Source of the DNA: Leidyana gryllorum EB-2025a
Lineage: Eukaryota; Apicomplexa
Direction of reading: 5' to 3'
Assembly: GCA_048772705.1 (NCBI GenBank)
Contig: JBLWGC010000216.1
Span: forward strand, 1 to 64,000
Length of the DNA: 64,000 nt
The translations under genes were made by a program, and so were the position numbers. The notes below the pieces were generated by a model. It was not told the origin of the DNA, made no database searches, and saw nothing but the letters and a program-made list of their open reading frames with translations. Within the stretch, counting starts at the first letter, position 1. Each line of letters opens with the position of its first letter. This document shows positions 1 through 10,156 of the stretch, in pieces.

Positions 1-136
1 CGTTTCTGGGTTATTAGCGTCGAGCATCGTGGTCTAGCTTCTGTCTTTTGCAAAACAATAAACTACCGCTACGGGTGTTACGTCTCTAGGGAGACGTTGT
101 GTCTCTAGGAAGTTGTTACTTTCCTTTCACCTCTCA
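1..136 (-). repeat. 3' LTR of the Ty3/gypsy element (left edge cut by window)
   Basis: It matches 4807-4942 base for base as far as I can see. On the plus strand it ends ACCTCTCA, and the complete right copy starts TGATACG, giving the usual TG...CA ends. Its first five bases lie outside the window. Confidence 0.93.
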
Positions 137-144
137 CGCCCCCT

Positions 145-3100
145 CTAAAGAGCAACTTCCTGGGTGCCGGGATCTCTCACTTGGAGACATAGGCGGTAAG
201 CAGTGGCACTAGCACGGCTGGCCACTCGGCGTCTCTTCCGAGACCTTGACTTCGGGGCTGGCCGTAGGTCAGTTCCCCGAGCGTGTAGTGTTGCCGTCAG
301 CACATCCTCGGCCTTGGCGAGCGGCTTGGCGCGTAGGTCGGCGAGCTCGTCTAGCTCGGCGAGTTGGAGCATCTCCGGCGCTTGCGGTGCAGCCAAGCGG
401 AGCAGCTCCCCGACGGACACCGTTCTCTCTTCCTGCGGATCTCGGCAGGATTTAATGGTGGCGCCCGTGCCTGACTCGCTCACCGCGATGACCTCATAAG
501 GTAAGCTGAAGGTCGGGGTGAAGCGGCTCGCGCCGTAGTGGCGAGTCAGTGCAGCGCGCTCACCTTCGCTGAGGCGGACGACGACGGTGTCTCCGACCTC
601 AGGGAGGTAGCGTACGGCTGGGCGGCGAGCGTCGGCTGCTTTTGCCGAGAGTTGCACGGCGTGCTGCCTCGCCAGTTCCAGAAGTTGGAGACGGTCTCCC
701 GTGTCCAGTGTAGGCTGGAGGGCGTCTAACTCTTGGCTCGTCGGGGTGCCCATGGGTAGCCCCGAGAGCATGAAGAAGGGGGACTCACCCAATGCGGGGT
801 GATGCGTGGCTCGATAGGCGTACATTACTGTGGCCACTGCGGTTGGTAAGGGGAGGCTGGACTGGGCCACGAGCGCGTTGAGTCCACGGTTCAGGAACTG
901 GTGAAAGGCCTCGCATACTGCGTTCCCTTGCTTGTGGGCTTTCCAGGTGTACATGACCTGGATGCCATGGCGCCTCGCGTCTTCCTGGAACGACTCGGCC
1001 CTAAAGGCCGTGCCGTTATCACAAATGAGCCTCGTTGGGGCTCCGTACCGGCAGATCCAATCCTCGTAGAGGACTCGCCAGGCAGTCTTGGCCGTTACGT
1101 CCGGGACTGCTATGGCCTCGGCCACTCGTAGGCAATGGTCAATCATCGTTTGGATGTAGTAGACCTTACCACCCCAGGGGAAACTTCCTACGTGGTCAAT
1201 GGCCACCGTGTCGAACGGGCGTGGAGTCACGTGGTCTCCGGGGCCAGCGGTGTTTACGATTGCTCGACGGCGCGCGCAGATTTGGCATTGCCGCACCATC
1301 TCGGTTACGTCCGCTCGTAAGTTTGGCCAATAGAAGCGCCTCGCGATGGCTGCGGCTGTTCGCCTGATCCCTTGGTGGGCGCCAACAGTACCACAGTGGT
1401 GGTAGAGAACGATTTGAGAACGGAGTGCGGCTGGCACATAGGCTCGCATGGACTCCGTCCACCAGACTCCGCCCCTATGGGTGCAGCGGAAGGCGGTCGG
1501 CTCGCTCTCTGCGGCCGTCGCTGCTTTAAACTCTTCCAGCGTTGGCAGTGTGAAGCCAGTGTACGCTGGTTGAACCGAAATCTCGAGTCGGTTCAGGAGT
1601 GCGGTCAACGATATGCGGTCATCGATGACGGCATCCATCGGTTGGTCGTTGTCGATCCGGCTTAGGTGATCGACGTGACCCTGCAAAATCCCTTTACGGT
1701 AGTGGATCTCGAAGTCATACTCGCTCAGAGCGAGCGCCCATCGGGCGATCCGGCGGTTGGAGGCTGTCCAGAGCCACTTCAACCCCTCGTGGTCCGTACG
1801 GACTGTGAACGGTCGGTACCTCAGGTACTCGGCGTACTTCGCGATGGCACAGACGATGATGAAAGCTTCCAGTTCGCGGATAGGCCACTTCCTCTCCGCT
1901 TCCGACCATCGACGGGAGTAATAGGCGATTGGCCGGGGCTCTCCGTCGTCTCCGGGCTGCAGCAAGATGGCACCTCCTCCGATCTCACTAGCGTCGGTGT
2001 CGAGGATGAACTCCTTATCCGGATCGGGGTACGCTAAGAGGACGTCCTGCGCAAGTGCCTCTTGCAGTGCGCGGTAGGCCGCGACGGTCTCTTCCGTCTC
2101 ATCGATCGGCCCGTCTGCGCCCCCTTTGAACAGGTCGTACAGAGCACTCGAGATCTCGCCGAATTGGGGGATGAAGGTCCTGAAGTAGGATGCTAGCCCT
2201 AAGAACGAGCGAAGTTCCGACATCGTTCTGGGGAAGGGCGTCTCCATAACCGCCTTGACCTTGGCCGGGTTTGGCCGGATCCCATTCTCATTCACGACGT
2301 GCCCCAAGTACAGGATCTCCTTCTGGAGGGCCGATGACTTCTTGATGTTTAGGTACAGTTTCGCGTCAGTCAACCGTTTCAGGACCTCGTTGAGGGTCCG
2401 GTTGTGCTCATCGACGCTTCGCGAGTAGATGACGATATCATCCAAGTAAACTAGGACACCGTTCCCTAGTAGGGGTCCTAGCACTCTGTGCATGACTCGT
2501 TGGAAAGTGGCAGGCGCGTTCCGTAAGCCAAAAGGCATCGCCGTACAGGCGTACAGTCCTCGCGGGGTTACTATCGTCGTCTTCATCACGTCCTCCTCCG
2601 CCACCCTGATCTGATGGTACCCAGACTTCAGATCAAGAGATGTGAAGACGGCTGCTCCTCGCAGGGACCAGACCAAGTGTTGGATGTGGGGGAGCGGGAA
2701 CCTGTCCGGTACCGTGACTTTATTCAACTTGCGATAGTCAACGCAGATGCGTAGTTCGCCTGTCTTCTTGGGGACGATGACTACGGGCGAGGACCAGGGA
2801 GACCCTTCCACTGGTACCAGTGCTCCAACCTTCACGAGGTCGCCGAACTGGCGGTCCACTTCGGCCTCGGCGTCTGGGTGTAGGGGCCTGGCGCGCTGGA
2901 AGACAGGGCGTGCTCCAGGGGTGATCTCAATGCGGTGAGTCTCTATGTCGCACTTGGCGATGTGGGTCTTCGCCCAGCACGCCTCGTTCCGCTGGAAGAT
3001 CTCCAGTACGTCTCTCTTGGCCTCTGGACCAAAGACATCTGACGTGATTGCCATCACGTCCTCGAGGGTCCGGTGGTCGATGGCTTGCTGAAGCTCAACG

Positions 3101-4833
3101 AGGTTCAGCTCATAGGTTCCGCCCGGTGCCTCGAGTGGCACGGTTTCCCCTCCTATCTCCAGTGTTCGTGTTGCGTAGTCTAATCGACTGGCGGTGCCCA
3201 GTAGGTATGTACGGCCGAGTAAGTCGCTGCCGACCGCCTCGTCTGGCACCACTAGACAGCGCTCCAGTGCTGTGGTTGTGCCCACGGTTATCGGGATGGT
3301 CACCTCTCCCAAGATCTGTACTGCTCCTCCTACGCCCTTCGCCCCGAGCTGGCTGGCTCCCACTGTATCCGGCTGGGTCCCATGCTTCATCGCGTTCTGG
3401 AGTGTACTGCGCCTCAGGACTGTCACGTCCGCCCCAGGGTCCACCGTCATCACTATCGGAATATGACCAACGAGAGCTTTCACGCTGCCGAAGCTCTGCG
3501 AGAATGCGATCGTTTCGGCTGGGCTCATGGCCTGCGGCTGGCATTGTACACGACCCACGTGGGCCTGAGTCGCGGTGGGGGTCTCACCGGTGGGTTGCCG
3601 CTGCTGTTCCGTCGGGGGCGTCATGTCTTCGTCCACCTGGGTGGGCTCTGTAGTGTTTCCGGTCGCAGCCTGCTGGGAGGCGTTCCGGATGGCGTCTCTC
3701 TTGTCTCTCTGCCTGTCCCGGTTCTTCTGGTTCTTCATCGCCTCCTGCTGCTGCCGCTCTCGGAAGTAACCACCTAGCCTGCCCAGCGCCTCTTCGAGCG
3801 ACTTGGGCTGCTTTACTACGATGTGAACGGCAGTCTTCCTTTGGTGGAGGACCATCTGCGACCCTAACTGGATCTCCTTGACTTCGCAGTCCTGCTCACG
3901 GTGTCCCTTCGTGCCACACTTTGGGCAGGGGAGGCGACACCGAGTCTCCGTGTGTCCGGCTTGCTGACACCGGTAGCAAATGATTGGGGGCTTTGCTGTG
4001 CCCGTAGTGCCTATTGGGGCTGACTCGCCCGCTACGTGGTACAGACGTGGCCAGGAGGAGATAGTCTCTTCCTCACTGGACTCAGAGTCTGACGTATATC
4101 GAGCGTTGAGGCTTCGTAGTGCCGCTACGACCTCAGCCAACGTCTCGGGACGGGGGTGGAGCCCGTGTAACTTCGCGTTTAAGGCCGGCGGGGCCATGCG
4201 GACTAGGGTCGCCACCCAGTCCGTTTCTCGACGCCGCTTCCGCGGGTCCCAACGCTTACTCAACCTGTCGTGAGTCTTACGTAATGCCTTGAAGGTTCGG
4301 AGGGCCTCATTCAGTGTCTGGCACGGTGGTGGCCGCTGCGCTAGCTTCCGAATTTGACGGAACCAGTCTCCTCCCTCGAAGTGTTCGCGCACCAGCGCGT
4401 CGCAGAAAGCTGTTGCAGTCTCCGCCTGTATGTTCGAGGAGCTCAGAGTCTCTCCCAGAGACCCGCACGCTGTTGCCCTGATGAGCAAGGGGAGTGCTCG
4501 GTCTGGGTATCCACGCGCTGCCAGCGCTATGGCCCAGTTGTGGCATTGATCGTCAAATTCCTGTTCGGACGCGGGGTCGAAGGTCTGCTTGACCCTCAGT
4601 TGCTGGAACATCCGCGCAACCATGTCTGCGTCTCGTCTTCCTAGTGCAGGGCGACCCCTGTCATCTTCGTCTATGGACTCGTAACCACTGTCCTCACTGT
4701 CAGAGGGCCCCGGACCCCACGGATCCCAGGTGGGTACACTTACTCGCTGTTTCCCGGCAGATGCACCACTTTGAGTGGTTCTGGGAGTGCGAGGGCTTAA
4801 ATGATACGTTTCTGGGTTATTAGCGTCGAGCAT
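145..4833 (-). CDS. Gag-Pol polyprotein of the Ty3/gypsy element
   Basis: A single 1562-residue frame. Gag carries two zinc knuckles (CYRCQQAGHTETRC and CPKCGTKGHREQDC). The protease has a DPGA motif, RT has YLDDIVIYS, RNase H follows, then integrase with an HHCC domain and a DDE core region. Gag and Pol are in one frame with no separating stop, so processing would rely on the protease. The ATG at 4833 is in the 5' LTR. Given the intact frame and matching LTRs it looks like a young copy. Confidence 0.93.
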   Translation of the reverse strand: MLDANNPETYHLSPRTPRTTQSGASAGKQRVSVPTWDPWGPGPSDSEDSGYESIDEDDRGRPALGRRDADMVARMFQQLRVKQTFDPASEQEFDDQCHNWAIALAARGYPDRALPLLIRATACGSLGETLSSSNIQAETATAFCDALVREHFEGGDWFRQIRKLAQRPPPCQTLNEALRTFKALRKTHDRLSKRWDPRKRRRETDWVATLVRMAPPALNAKLHGLHPRPETLAEVVAALRSLNARYTSDSESSEEETISSWPRLYHVAGESAPIGTTGTAKPPIICYRCQQAGHTETRCRLPCPKCGTKGHREQDCEVKEIQLGSQMVLHQRKTAVHIVVKQPKSLEEALGRLGGYFRERQQQEAMKNQKNRDRQRDKRDAIRNASQQAATGNTTEPTQVDEDMTPPTEQQRQPTGETPTATQAHVGRVQCQPQAMSPAETIAFSQSFGSVKALVGHIPIVMTVDPGADVTVLRRSTLQNAMKHGTQPDTVGASQLGAKGVGGAVQILGEVTIPITVGTTTALERCLVVPDEAVGSDLLGRTYLLGTASRLDYATRTLEIGGETVPLEAPGGTYELNLVELQQAIDHRTLEDVMAITSDVFGPEAKRDVLEIFQRNEACWAKTHIAKCDIETHRIEITPGARPVFQRARPLHPDAEAEVDRQFGDLVKVGALVPVEGSPWSSPVVIVPKKTGELRICVDYRKLNKVTVPDRFPLPHIQHLVWSLRGAAVFTSLDLKSGYHQIRVAEEDVMKTTIVTPRGLYACTAMPFGLRNAPATFQRVMHRVLGPLLGNGVLVYLDDIVIYSRSVDEHNRTLNEVLKRLTDAKLYLNIKKSSALQKEILYLGHVVNENGIRPNPAKVKAVMETPFPRTMSELRSFLGLASYFRTFIPQFGEISSALYDLFKGGADGPIDETEETVAAYRALQEALAQDVLLAYPDPDKEFILDTDASEIGGGAILLQPGDDGEPRPIAYYSRRWSEAERKWPIRELEAFIIVCAIAKYAEYLRYRPFTVRTDHEGLKWLWTASNRRIARWALALSEYDFEIHYRKGILQGHVDHLSRIDNDQPMDAVIDDRISLTALLNRLEISVQPAYTGFTLPTLEEFKAATAAESEPTAFRCTHRGGVWWTESMRAYVPAALRSQIVLYHHCGTVGAHQGIRRTAAAIARRFYWPNLRADVTEMVRQCQICARRRAIVNTAGPGDHVTPRPFDTVAIDHVGSFPWGGKVYYIQTMIDHCLRVAEAIAVPDVTAKTAWRVLYEDWICRYGAPTRLICDNGTAFRAESFQEDARRHGIQVMYTWKAHKQGNAVCEAFHQFLNRGLNALVAQSSLPLPTAVATVMYAYRATHHPALGESPFFMLSGLPMGTPTSQELDALQPTLDTGDRLQLLELARQHAVQLSAKAADARRPAVRYLPEVGDTVVVRLSEGERAALTRHYGASRFTPTFSLPYEVIAVSESGTGATIKSCRDPQEERTVSVGELLRLAAPQAPEMLQLAELDELADLRAKPLAKAEDVLTATLHARGTDLRPAPKSRSRKRRRVASRASATAYRLCLQVRDPGTQEVAL

Positions 4834-4942
4834 CGTGGTCTAGCTTCTGTCTTTTGCAAAACAATAAACTACCGCTACGGGTGTTACGTCTCTAGGGAGA
4901 CGTTGTGTCTCTAGGAAGTTGTTACTTTCCTTTCACCTCTCA
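4802..4942 (-). repeat. 5' LTR of the Ty3/gypsy element, 141 bp
   Basis: A complete LTR with TG...CA ends. It is very short for this superfamily. The ATG of the polyprotein frame (4833) lies inside it, about 30 bp before its inner edge, so the leader between LTR and coding start is absent. The five bases after it, CTCAC at 4943-4947, are the likely target-site duplication. Confidence 0.92.
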
Positions 4943-5000
4943 CTCACCTATAGTGTCACTAAGAGTACTTTACCCGTCCATCGCAACCTGAAAACACATC

Positions 5001-5168
5001 GTCGGCGTCGAGTCAAGCCTCGTCCGCCCTCTCAGAAAGTCTCAGATGGGAGACACTGGACTTAGTTCAGTCCTCCCGAGGGCATCACATCACCGGAAGT
5101 GCAAAGGCTGCTCCGCCCTCTGCACGCCTCTTATTGATCAGACGGTTGCAATCCGCAGGTAAGTTGAT
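5001..5168 (-). ncRNA. U1 snRNA, array copy 1
   Basis: The basis for calling all copies U1, read 5' to 3' on the minus strand. The 5' end AUCAACUUACCUG pairs with a CAG|GUAAGU donor. Stem-loop I has loop GAUCAAUAAG, the U1-70K-type site. Stem-loop II has loop UUUGCACUUCC, the U1A-type site, closed by GAGGGC/GCCCUC. Stem-loop III is GGGAG..CUGAAC-UAA-GUUCAG..CUCCC. A short single-stranded stretch ACUUUCUGAG sits at the Sm site position, and stem-loop IV is GGCG-GA-CGAG-GCUUGA-CUCG-A-CGCC. Length 168 nt, against 164 in human. The 5' end is uncertain by a few bases. This copy has upstream type A (TAGCCAGTGCAAAG on plus) and lies 53 bp from the LTR insertion. Confidence 0.93.
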
Positions 5169-5342
5169 TTTTGTAGCCAGTGCAAAGGGAGGTACCCGCC
5201 GTCTCGTCTCCGCCGACTCGCTGCCGTCTCCGTCGTCGGGTGCCTCGAGAGTTCTCAGCCTACTGAGCCATTCGATGTGCCAATCTCACCTACAGTGTCA
5301 CTAAGAGTACTTTACCCGTCCATCGCAACCTGAAAACACATC

Positions 5343-5510
5343 GTCGGCGTCGAGTCAAGCCTCGTCCGCCCTCTCAGAAAGTCTCAGATGGGAGACACTG
5401 AACTTAGTTCAGTCCTCCCGAGGGCCTCACATCACCGGAAGTGCAAAGGCTGCTCCGCCCTCTGCACGCCTCTTATTGATCAGACGGTTGCAATCCGCAG
5501 GTAAGTTGAT
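5343..5510 (-). ncRNA. U1 snRNA, array copy 2
   Basis: Upstream type B (TAGATAGTGAACAG on plus). It has the perfect stem III version GAAC/GTTC. Confidence 0.92.
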
Positions 5511-5684
5511 TTTTGTAGATAGTGAACAGGGAGGTACCCGCCGTCTCGTCTCCGCCGACTCGCTACCGTCTCCGTCGTCGGGTGCCTCGAGAGTTCTCAG
5601 CCTACTGAACCATTTGATGTGCCAATCTCACCTATAGTGTCACTAAGAGTACCGTACCCGTCAATCGCAGCCTGAAAACACATT

Positions 5685-5852
5685 GTCGGCGTCGAGTCAA
5701 GCCTCGTCCGCCCTCTCAGAAAGTCTCAGATGGGAGACACTGAACTTAGTTCAGTCCTCCCGAGGGCATCACATCACCGGAAGTGCAAAGGCTGCTCCGC
5801 CCTCTGCACGCCTCTTATTGATCAGACGGTTGCAATCCGCAGGTAAGTTGAT
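5685..5852 (-). ncRNA. U1 snRNA, array copy 3
   Basis: Upstream type A with the perfect stem III version, a combination that differs from most other type A copies. Confidence 0.92.
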
Positions 5853-5874
5853 TTTTGTAGCCAGTGCAAAGGGA

Positions 5875-5880
5875 GGTACC
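5875..5880 (-). promoter_or_regulatory. Conserved GTACC block 27 bp upstream of U1 (representative, copy 3)
   Basis: In array units the block is GGTACC, with its GTACC starting 27 bp before the assumed RNA 5' end. The same spacing holds for copy 28 and the diverged copy 29, whose surrounding upstream sequence has otherwise changed. This position is where a TATA-like or proximal element would act. No classical TATA box is present. Confidence 0.5.
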
Positions 5881-6026
5881 CGCCGTCTCGTCTCCGCCGA
5901 CTCGCTGCCGTCTCCGTCGTCGGGTGCCTCGAGAGTTCTCAGCCTACTGAGCCATTCGATGTGCCAATCTCACCTACAGTGTCACTAAGAGTACTTTACC
6001 CGTCCATCGCAACCTGAAAACACATC

Positions 6027-6194
6027 GTCGGCGTCGAGTCAAGCCTCGTCCGCCCTCTCAGAAAGTCTCAGATGGGAGACACTGAACTTAGTTCAGTCCT
6101 CCCGAGGGCCTCACATCACCGGAAGTGCAAAGGCTGCTCCGCCCTCTGCACGCCTCTTATTGATCAGACGGTTGCAATCCGCAGGTAAGTTGAT
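6027..6194 (-). ncRNA. U1 snRNA, array copy 4
   Basis: Upstream type B' (GCAGATAGTG on plus in place of GTAGATAGTG). Perfect stem III. Confidence 0.92.
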
Positions 6195-6368
6195 TTTTGC
6201 AGATAGTGAACAGGGAGGTACCCGCCGTCTCGTCTCCGCCGACTCGCTACCGTCTCCGTCGTCGGGTGCCTCGAGAGTTCTCAGCCTACTGAACCATTTG
6301 ATGTGCCAATCTCACCTATAGTGTCACTAAGAGTACCGTACCCGTCAATCGCAGCCTGAAAACACATT

Positions 6369-6536
6369 GTCGGCGTCGAGTCAAGCCTCGTCCGCCCTCT
6401 CAGAAAGTCTCAGATGGGAGACACTGAACTTAGTTCAGTCCTCCCGAGGGCCTCACATCACCGGAAGTGCAAAGGCTGCTCCGCCCTCTGCACGCCTCTT
6501 ATTGATCAGACGGTTGCAATCCGCAGGTAAGTGGAT
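6369..6536 (-). ncRNA. U1 snRNA, array copy 5
   Basis: Carries AUCC instead of AUCA just before ACUUACCUG, outside the donor-pairing core. Upstream type B. Confidence 0.91.
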
Positions 6537-6710
6537 TTTTGTAGATAGTGAACAGGGAGGTACCCGCCGTCTCGTCTCCGCCGACTCGCTGCCGTCTCCG
6601 TCGTCGGGTGCCTCGAGAGTTCTCAGCCTACTGAGCCATTCGATGTGCCAATCTCACCTACAGTGTCACTAAGAGTACTTTACCCGTCCATCGCAACCTG
6701 AAAACACATT

Positions 6711-6878
6711 GTCGGCGTCGAGTCAAGCCTCGTCCGCCCTCTCAGAAAGTCTCAGATGGGAGACACTGGACTTAGTTCAGTCCTCCCGAGGGCCTCACAT
6801 CACCGGAAGTGCAAAGGCTGCTCCGCCCTCTGCACGCCTCTTATTGATCAGACGGTTGCAATCCGCAGGTAAGTTGAT
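6711..6878 (-). ncRNA. U1 snRNA, array copy 6
   Basis: Upstream type B'. Stem III has the variant giving one A-C mismatch (GGAC on plus). Confidence 0.92.
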
Positions 6879-7052
6879 TTTTGCAGATAGTGAACAGGGA
6901 GGTACCCGCCGTCTCGTCTCCGCCGACTCGCTACCGTCTCCGTCGTCGGGTGCCTCGAGAGTTCTCAGCCTACTGAGCCATTCGATGTGCCAATCTCACC
7001 TATAGTGTCACTAAGAGTACCGTACCCGTCAATCGCAGCCTGAAAACACATT

Positions 7053-7220
7053 GTCGGCGTCGAGTCAAGCCTCGTCCGCCCTCTCAGAAAGTCTCAGATG
7101 GGAGACACTGGACTTAGTTCAGTCCTCCCGAGGGCCTCACATCACCGGAAGTGCAAAGGCTGCTCCGCCCTCTGCACGCCTCTTATTGATCAGACGGTTG
7201 CAATCCGCAGGTAAGTGGAT
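7053..7220 (-). ncRNA. U1 snRNA, array copy 7
   Basis: Shares the AUCC 5' variant with copy 5, but combined with the mismatched stem III form. Upstream type B. Confidence 0.91.
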
Positions 7221-7394
7221 TTTTGTAGATAGTGAACAGGGAGGTACCCGCCGTCTCGTCTCCGCCGACTCGCTGCCGTCTCCGTCGTCGGGTGCCTCGA
7301 GAGTTCTCAGCCTACTGAGCCATTCGATGTGCCAATCTCACCTACAGTGTCACTAAGAGTACTTTACCCGTCCATCGCAACCTGAAAACACATC

Positions 7395-7562
7395 GTCGGC
7401 GTCGAGTCAAGCCTCGTCCGCCCTCTCAGAAAGTCTCAGATGGGAGACACTGAACTTAGTTCAGTCCTCCCGAGGGCCTCACATCACCGGAAGTGCAAAG
7501 GCTGCTCCGCCCTCTGCACGCCTCTTATTGATCAGACGGTTGCAATCCGCAGGTAAGTTGAT
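7395..7562 (-). ncRNA. U1 snRNA, array copy 8
   Basis: Upstream type A joined to a gene body of the kind usually seen with type B. Confidence 0.92.
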
Positions 7563-7736
7563 TTTTGTAGCCAGTGCAAAGGGAGGTACCCGCCGTCTCG
7601 TCTCCGCCGACTCGCTGCCGTCTCCGTCGTCGGGTGCCTCGAGAGTTCTCAGCCTACTGAACCATTCGATGTGCCAATCTCACCTACAGTGTCACTAAGA
7701 GTACTTTACCCGTCCATCGCAACCTGAAAACACATT

Positions 7737-7904
7737 GTCGGCGTCGAGTCAAGCCTCGTCCGCCCTCTCAGAAAGTCTCAGATGGGAGACACTGGACTTA
7801 GTTCAGTCCTCCCGAGGGCCTCACATCACCGGAAGTGCAAAGGCTGCTCCGCCCTCTGCACGCCTCTTATTGATCAGACGGTTGCAATCCGCAGGTAAGT
7901 TGAT
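7737..7904 (-). ncRNA. U1 snRNA, array copy 9
   Basis: Upstream type B', mismatched stem III form. Confidence 0.92.
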
Positions 7905-8078
7905 TTTTGCAGATAGTGAACAGGGAGGTACCCGCCGTCTCGTCTCCGCCGACTCGCTACCGTCTCCGTCGTCGGGTGCCTCGAGAGTTCTCAGCCTACT
8001 GAACCATTTGATGTGCCAATCTCACCTATAGTGTCACTAAGAGTACCGTACCCGTCAATCGCAGCCTGAAAACACATT

Positions 8079-8246
8079 GTCGGCGTCGAGTCAAGCCTCG
8101 TCCGCCCTCTCAGAAAGTCTCAGATGGGAGACACTGAACTTAGTTCAGTCCTCCCGAGGGCCTCACATCACCGGAAGTGCAAAGGCTGCTCCGCCCTCTG
8201 CACGCCTCTTATTGATCAGACGGTTGCAATCCGCAGGTAAGTTGAT
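8079..8246 (-). ncRNA. U1 snRNA, array copy 10
   Basis: Upstream type B, perfect stem III. Confidence 0.92.
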
Positions 8247-8420
8247 TTTTGTAGATAGTGAACAGGGAGGTACCCGCCGTCTCGTCTCCGCCGACTCGCT
8301 GCCGTCTCCGTCGTCGGGTGCCTCGAGAGTTCTCAGCCTACTGAGCCATTCGATGTGCCAATCTCACCTACAGTGTCACTAAGAGTACTTTACCCGTCCA
8401 TCGCAACCTGAAAACACATC

Positions 8421-8588
8421 GTCGGCGTCGAGTCAAGCCTCGTCCGCCCTCTCAGAAAGTCTCAGATGGGAGACACTGGACTTAGTTCAGTCCTCCCGAG
8501 GGCCTCACATCACCGGAAGTGCAAAGGCTGCTCCGCCCTCTGCACGCCTCTTATTGATCAGACGGTTGCAATCCGCAGGTAAGTTGAT
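8421..8588 (-). ncRNA. U1 snRNA, array copy 11
   Basis: Upstream type B', mismatched stem III form. Confidence 0.92.
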
Positions 8589-8762
8589 TTTTGCAGATAG
8601 TGAACAGGGAGGTACCCGCCGTCTCGTCTCCGCCGACTCGCTACCGTCTCCGTCGTCGGGTGCCTCGAGAGTTCTCAGCCTACTGAACCATTTGATGTGC
8701 CAATCTCACCTATAGTGTCACTAAGAGTACCGTACCCGTCAATCGCAGCCTGAAAACACATT

Positions 8763-8930
8763 GTCGGCGTCGAGTCAAGCCTCGTCCGCCCTCTCAGAAA
8801 GTCTCAGATGGGAGACACTGAACTTAGTTCAGTCCTCCCGAGGGCCTCACATCACCGGAAGTGCAAAGGCTGCTCCGCCCTCTGCACGCCTCTTATTGAT
8901 CAGACGGTTGCAATCCGCAGGTAAGTTGAT
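8763..8930 (-). ncRNA. U1 snRNA, array copy 12
   Basis: Upstream type B, perfect stem III. Confidence 0.92.
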
Positions 8931-9104
8931 TTTTGTAGATAGTGAACAGGGAGGTACCCGCCGTCTCGTCTCCGCCGACTCGCTGCCGTCTCCGTCGTCG
9001 GGTGCCTCGAGAGTTCTCAGCCTACTGAGCCATTCGATGTGCCAATCTCACCTACAGTGTCACTAAGAGTACTTTACCCGTCCATCGCAACCTGAAAACA
9101 CATC

Positions 9105-9273
9105 GTCGGCGTCGAGTCAAGCCTCGTCCGCCCTCTCAGAAAGTTCTCAGATGGGAGACACTGAACTTAGTTCAGTCCTCCCGAGGGCCTCACATCACCG
9201 GAAGTGCAAAGGCTGCTCCGCCCTCTGCACGCCTCTCATTGATCAGACGGTTGCAATCCGCAGGTAAGTTGAT
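9105..9273 (-). ncRNA. U1 snRNA, array copy 13 (169 nt)
   Basis: One extra base next to the Sm-site stretch, giving GAGAACUUUCUG. The stem I loop reads GAUCAAUGAG, as in copies 18 and 23. Upstream type B. Confidence 0.88.
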
Positions 9274-9447
9274 TTTTGTAGATAGTGAACAGGGAGGTAC
9301 CCGCCGTCTCGTCTCCGCCGACTCGCTGCCGTCTCCGTCGTCGGGTGCCTCGAGAGTTCTCAGCCTACTGAACCATTCGATGTGCCAATCTCACCTACAG
9401 TGTCACTAAGAGTACTTTACCCGTCCATCGCAACCTGAAAACACATC

Positions 9448-9615
9448 GTCGGCGTCGAGTCAAGCCTCGTCCGCCCTCTCAGAAAGTCTCAGATGGGAGA
9501 CACTGGACTTAGTTCAGTCCTCCCGAGGGCATCACATCACCGGAAGTGCAAAGGCTGCTCCGCCCTCTGCACGCCTCTTATTGATCAGACGGTTGCAATC
9601 CGCAGGTAAGTTGAT
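9448..9615 (-). ncRNA. U1 snRNA, array copy 14
   Basis: Upstream type A. Its upstream flank holds the 25-bp duplication at about 9661-9685, more than 45 bp from the RNA start and so outside the conserved core. Confidence 0.91.
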
Positions 9616-9814
9616 TTTTGTAGCCAGTGCAAAGGGAGGTACCCGCCGTCTCGTCTCCGCCGACTCGCTGCCGTCTCGTCTCCGCCGACTCGCTGCCGTC
9701 TCCGTCGTCGGGTGCCTCGAGAGTTCTCAGCCTACTGAGCCATTCGATGTGCCAATCTCACCTACAGTGTCACTAAGAGTACTTTACCCGTCCATCGCAA
9801 CCTGAAAACACATC

Positions 9815-9982
9815 GTCGGCGTCGAGTCAAGCCTCGTCCGCCCTCTCAGAAAGTCTCAGATGGGAGACACTGAACTTAGTTCAGTCCTCCCGAGGGCCTC
9901 ACATCACCGGAAGTGCAAAGGCTGCTCCGCCCTCTGCACGCCTCTTATTGATCAGACGGTTGCAATCCGCAGGTAAGTTGAT
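9815..9982 (-). ncRNA. U1 snRNA, array copy 15
   Basis: Upstream type B, perfect stem III. Confidence 0.92.
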
Positions 9983-10156
9983 TTTTGTAGATAGTGAACA
10001 GGGAGGTACCCGCCGTCTCGTCTCCGCCGACTCACTGCCGTCTCCGTCGTCGGGTGCCTCGAGAGTTCTCAGCCTACTGAACCATTCGATGTGCCAATCT
10101 CACCTACAGTGTCACTAAGAGTACTTTACCCGTCCATCGCAACCTGAAAACACATT

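Larger units (their letters stand above)
1..4942 (-). mobile_element. Ty3/gypsy LTR retrotransposon, looks whole
   Basis: The element runs leftward, with its 5' LTR at 4802-4942 and its 3' LTR at 1-136. The left LTR is cut by the window edge, lacking about 5 bases of its outer end. The two LTRs look identical over the shared part, so the insertion is recent. One long open frame (145-4833) encodes the Gag-Pol polyprotein in the order Gag with two CCHC zinc knuckles, aspartic protease, reverse transcriptase (YLDD), RNase H and integrase with an HHCC zinc domain; protease-RT-RH-integrase order is the Ty3/gypsy arrangement. A purine-rich tract lies just inside the 3' LTR. The right flank begins CTCAC and continues into the U1 snRNA repeat spacer, so the element is inserted in that array; the matching left flank is outside the window. 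Confidence 0.95.

Noticed and set aside
5838-5860. Apparent mini-intron CAG|GTAAGT...TTTTTGTAG in each plus-strand unit
   Set aside because: It is the complement of the U1 5' end (ACUUACCUG), which by nature mirrors a donor site; the TTTTTGTAG is the A-rich start flank read backwards.
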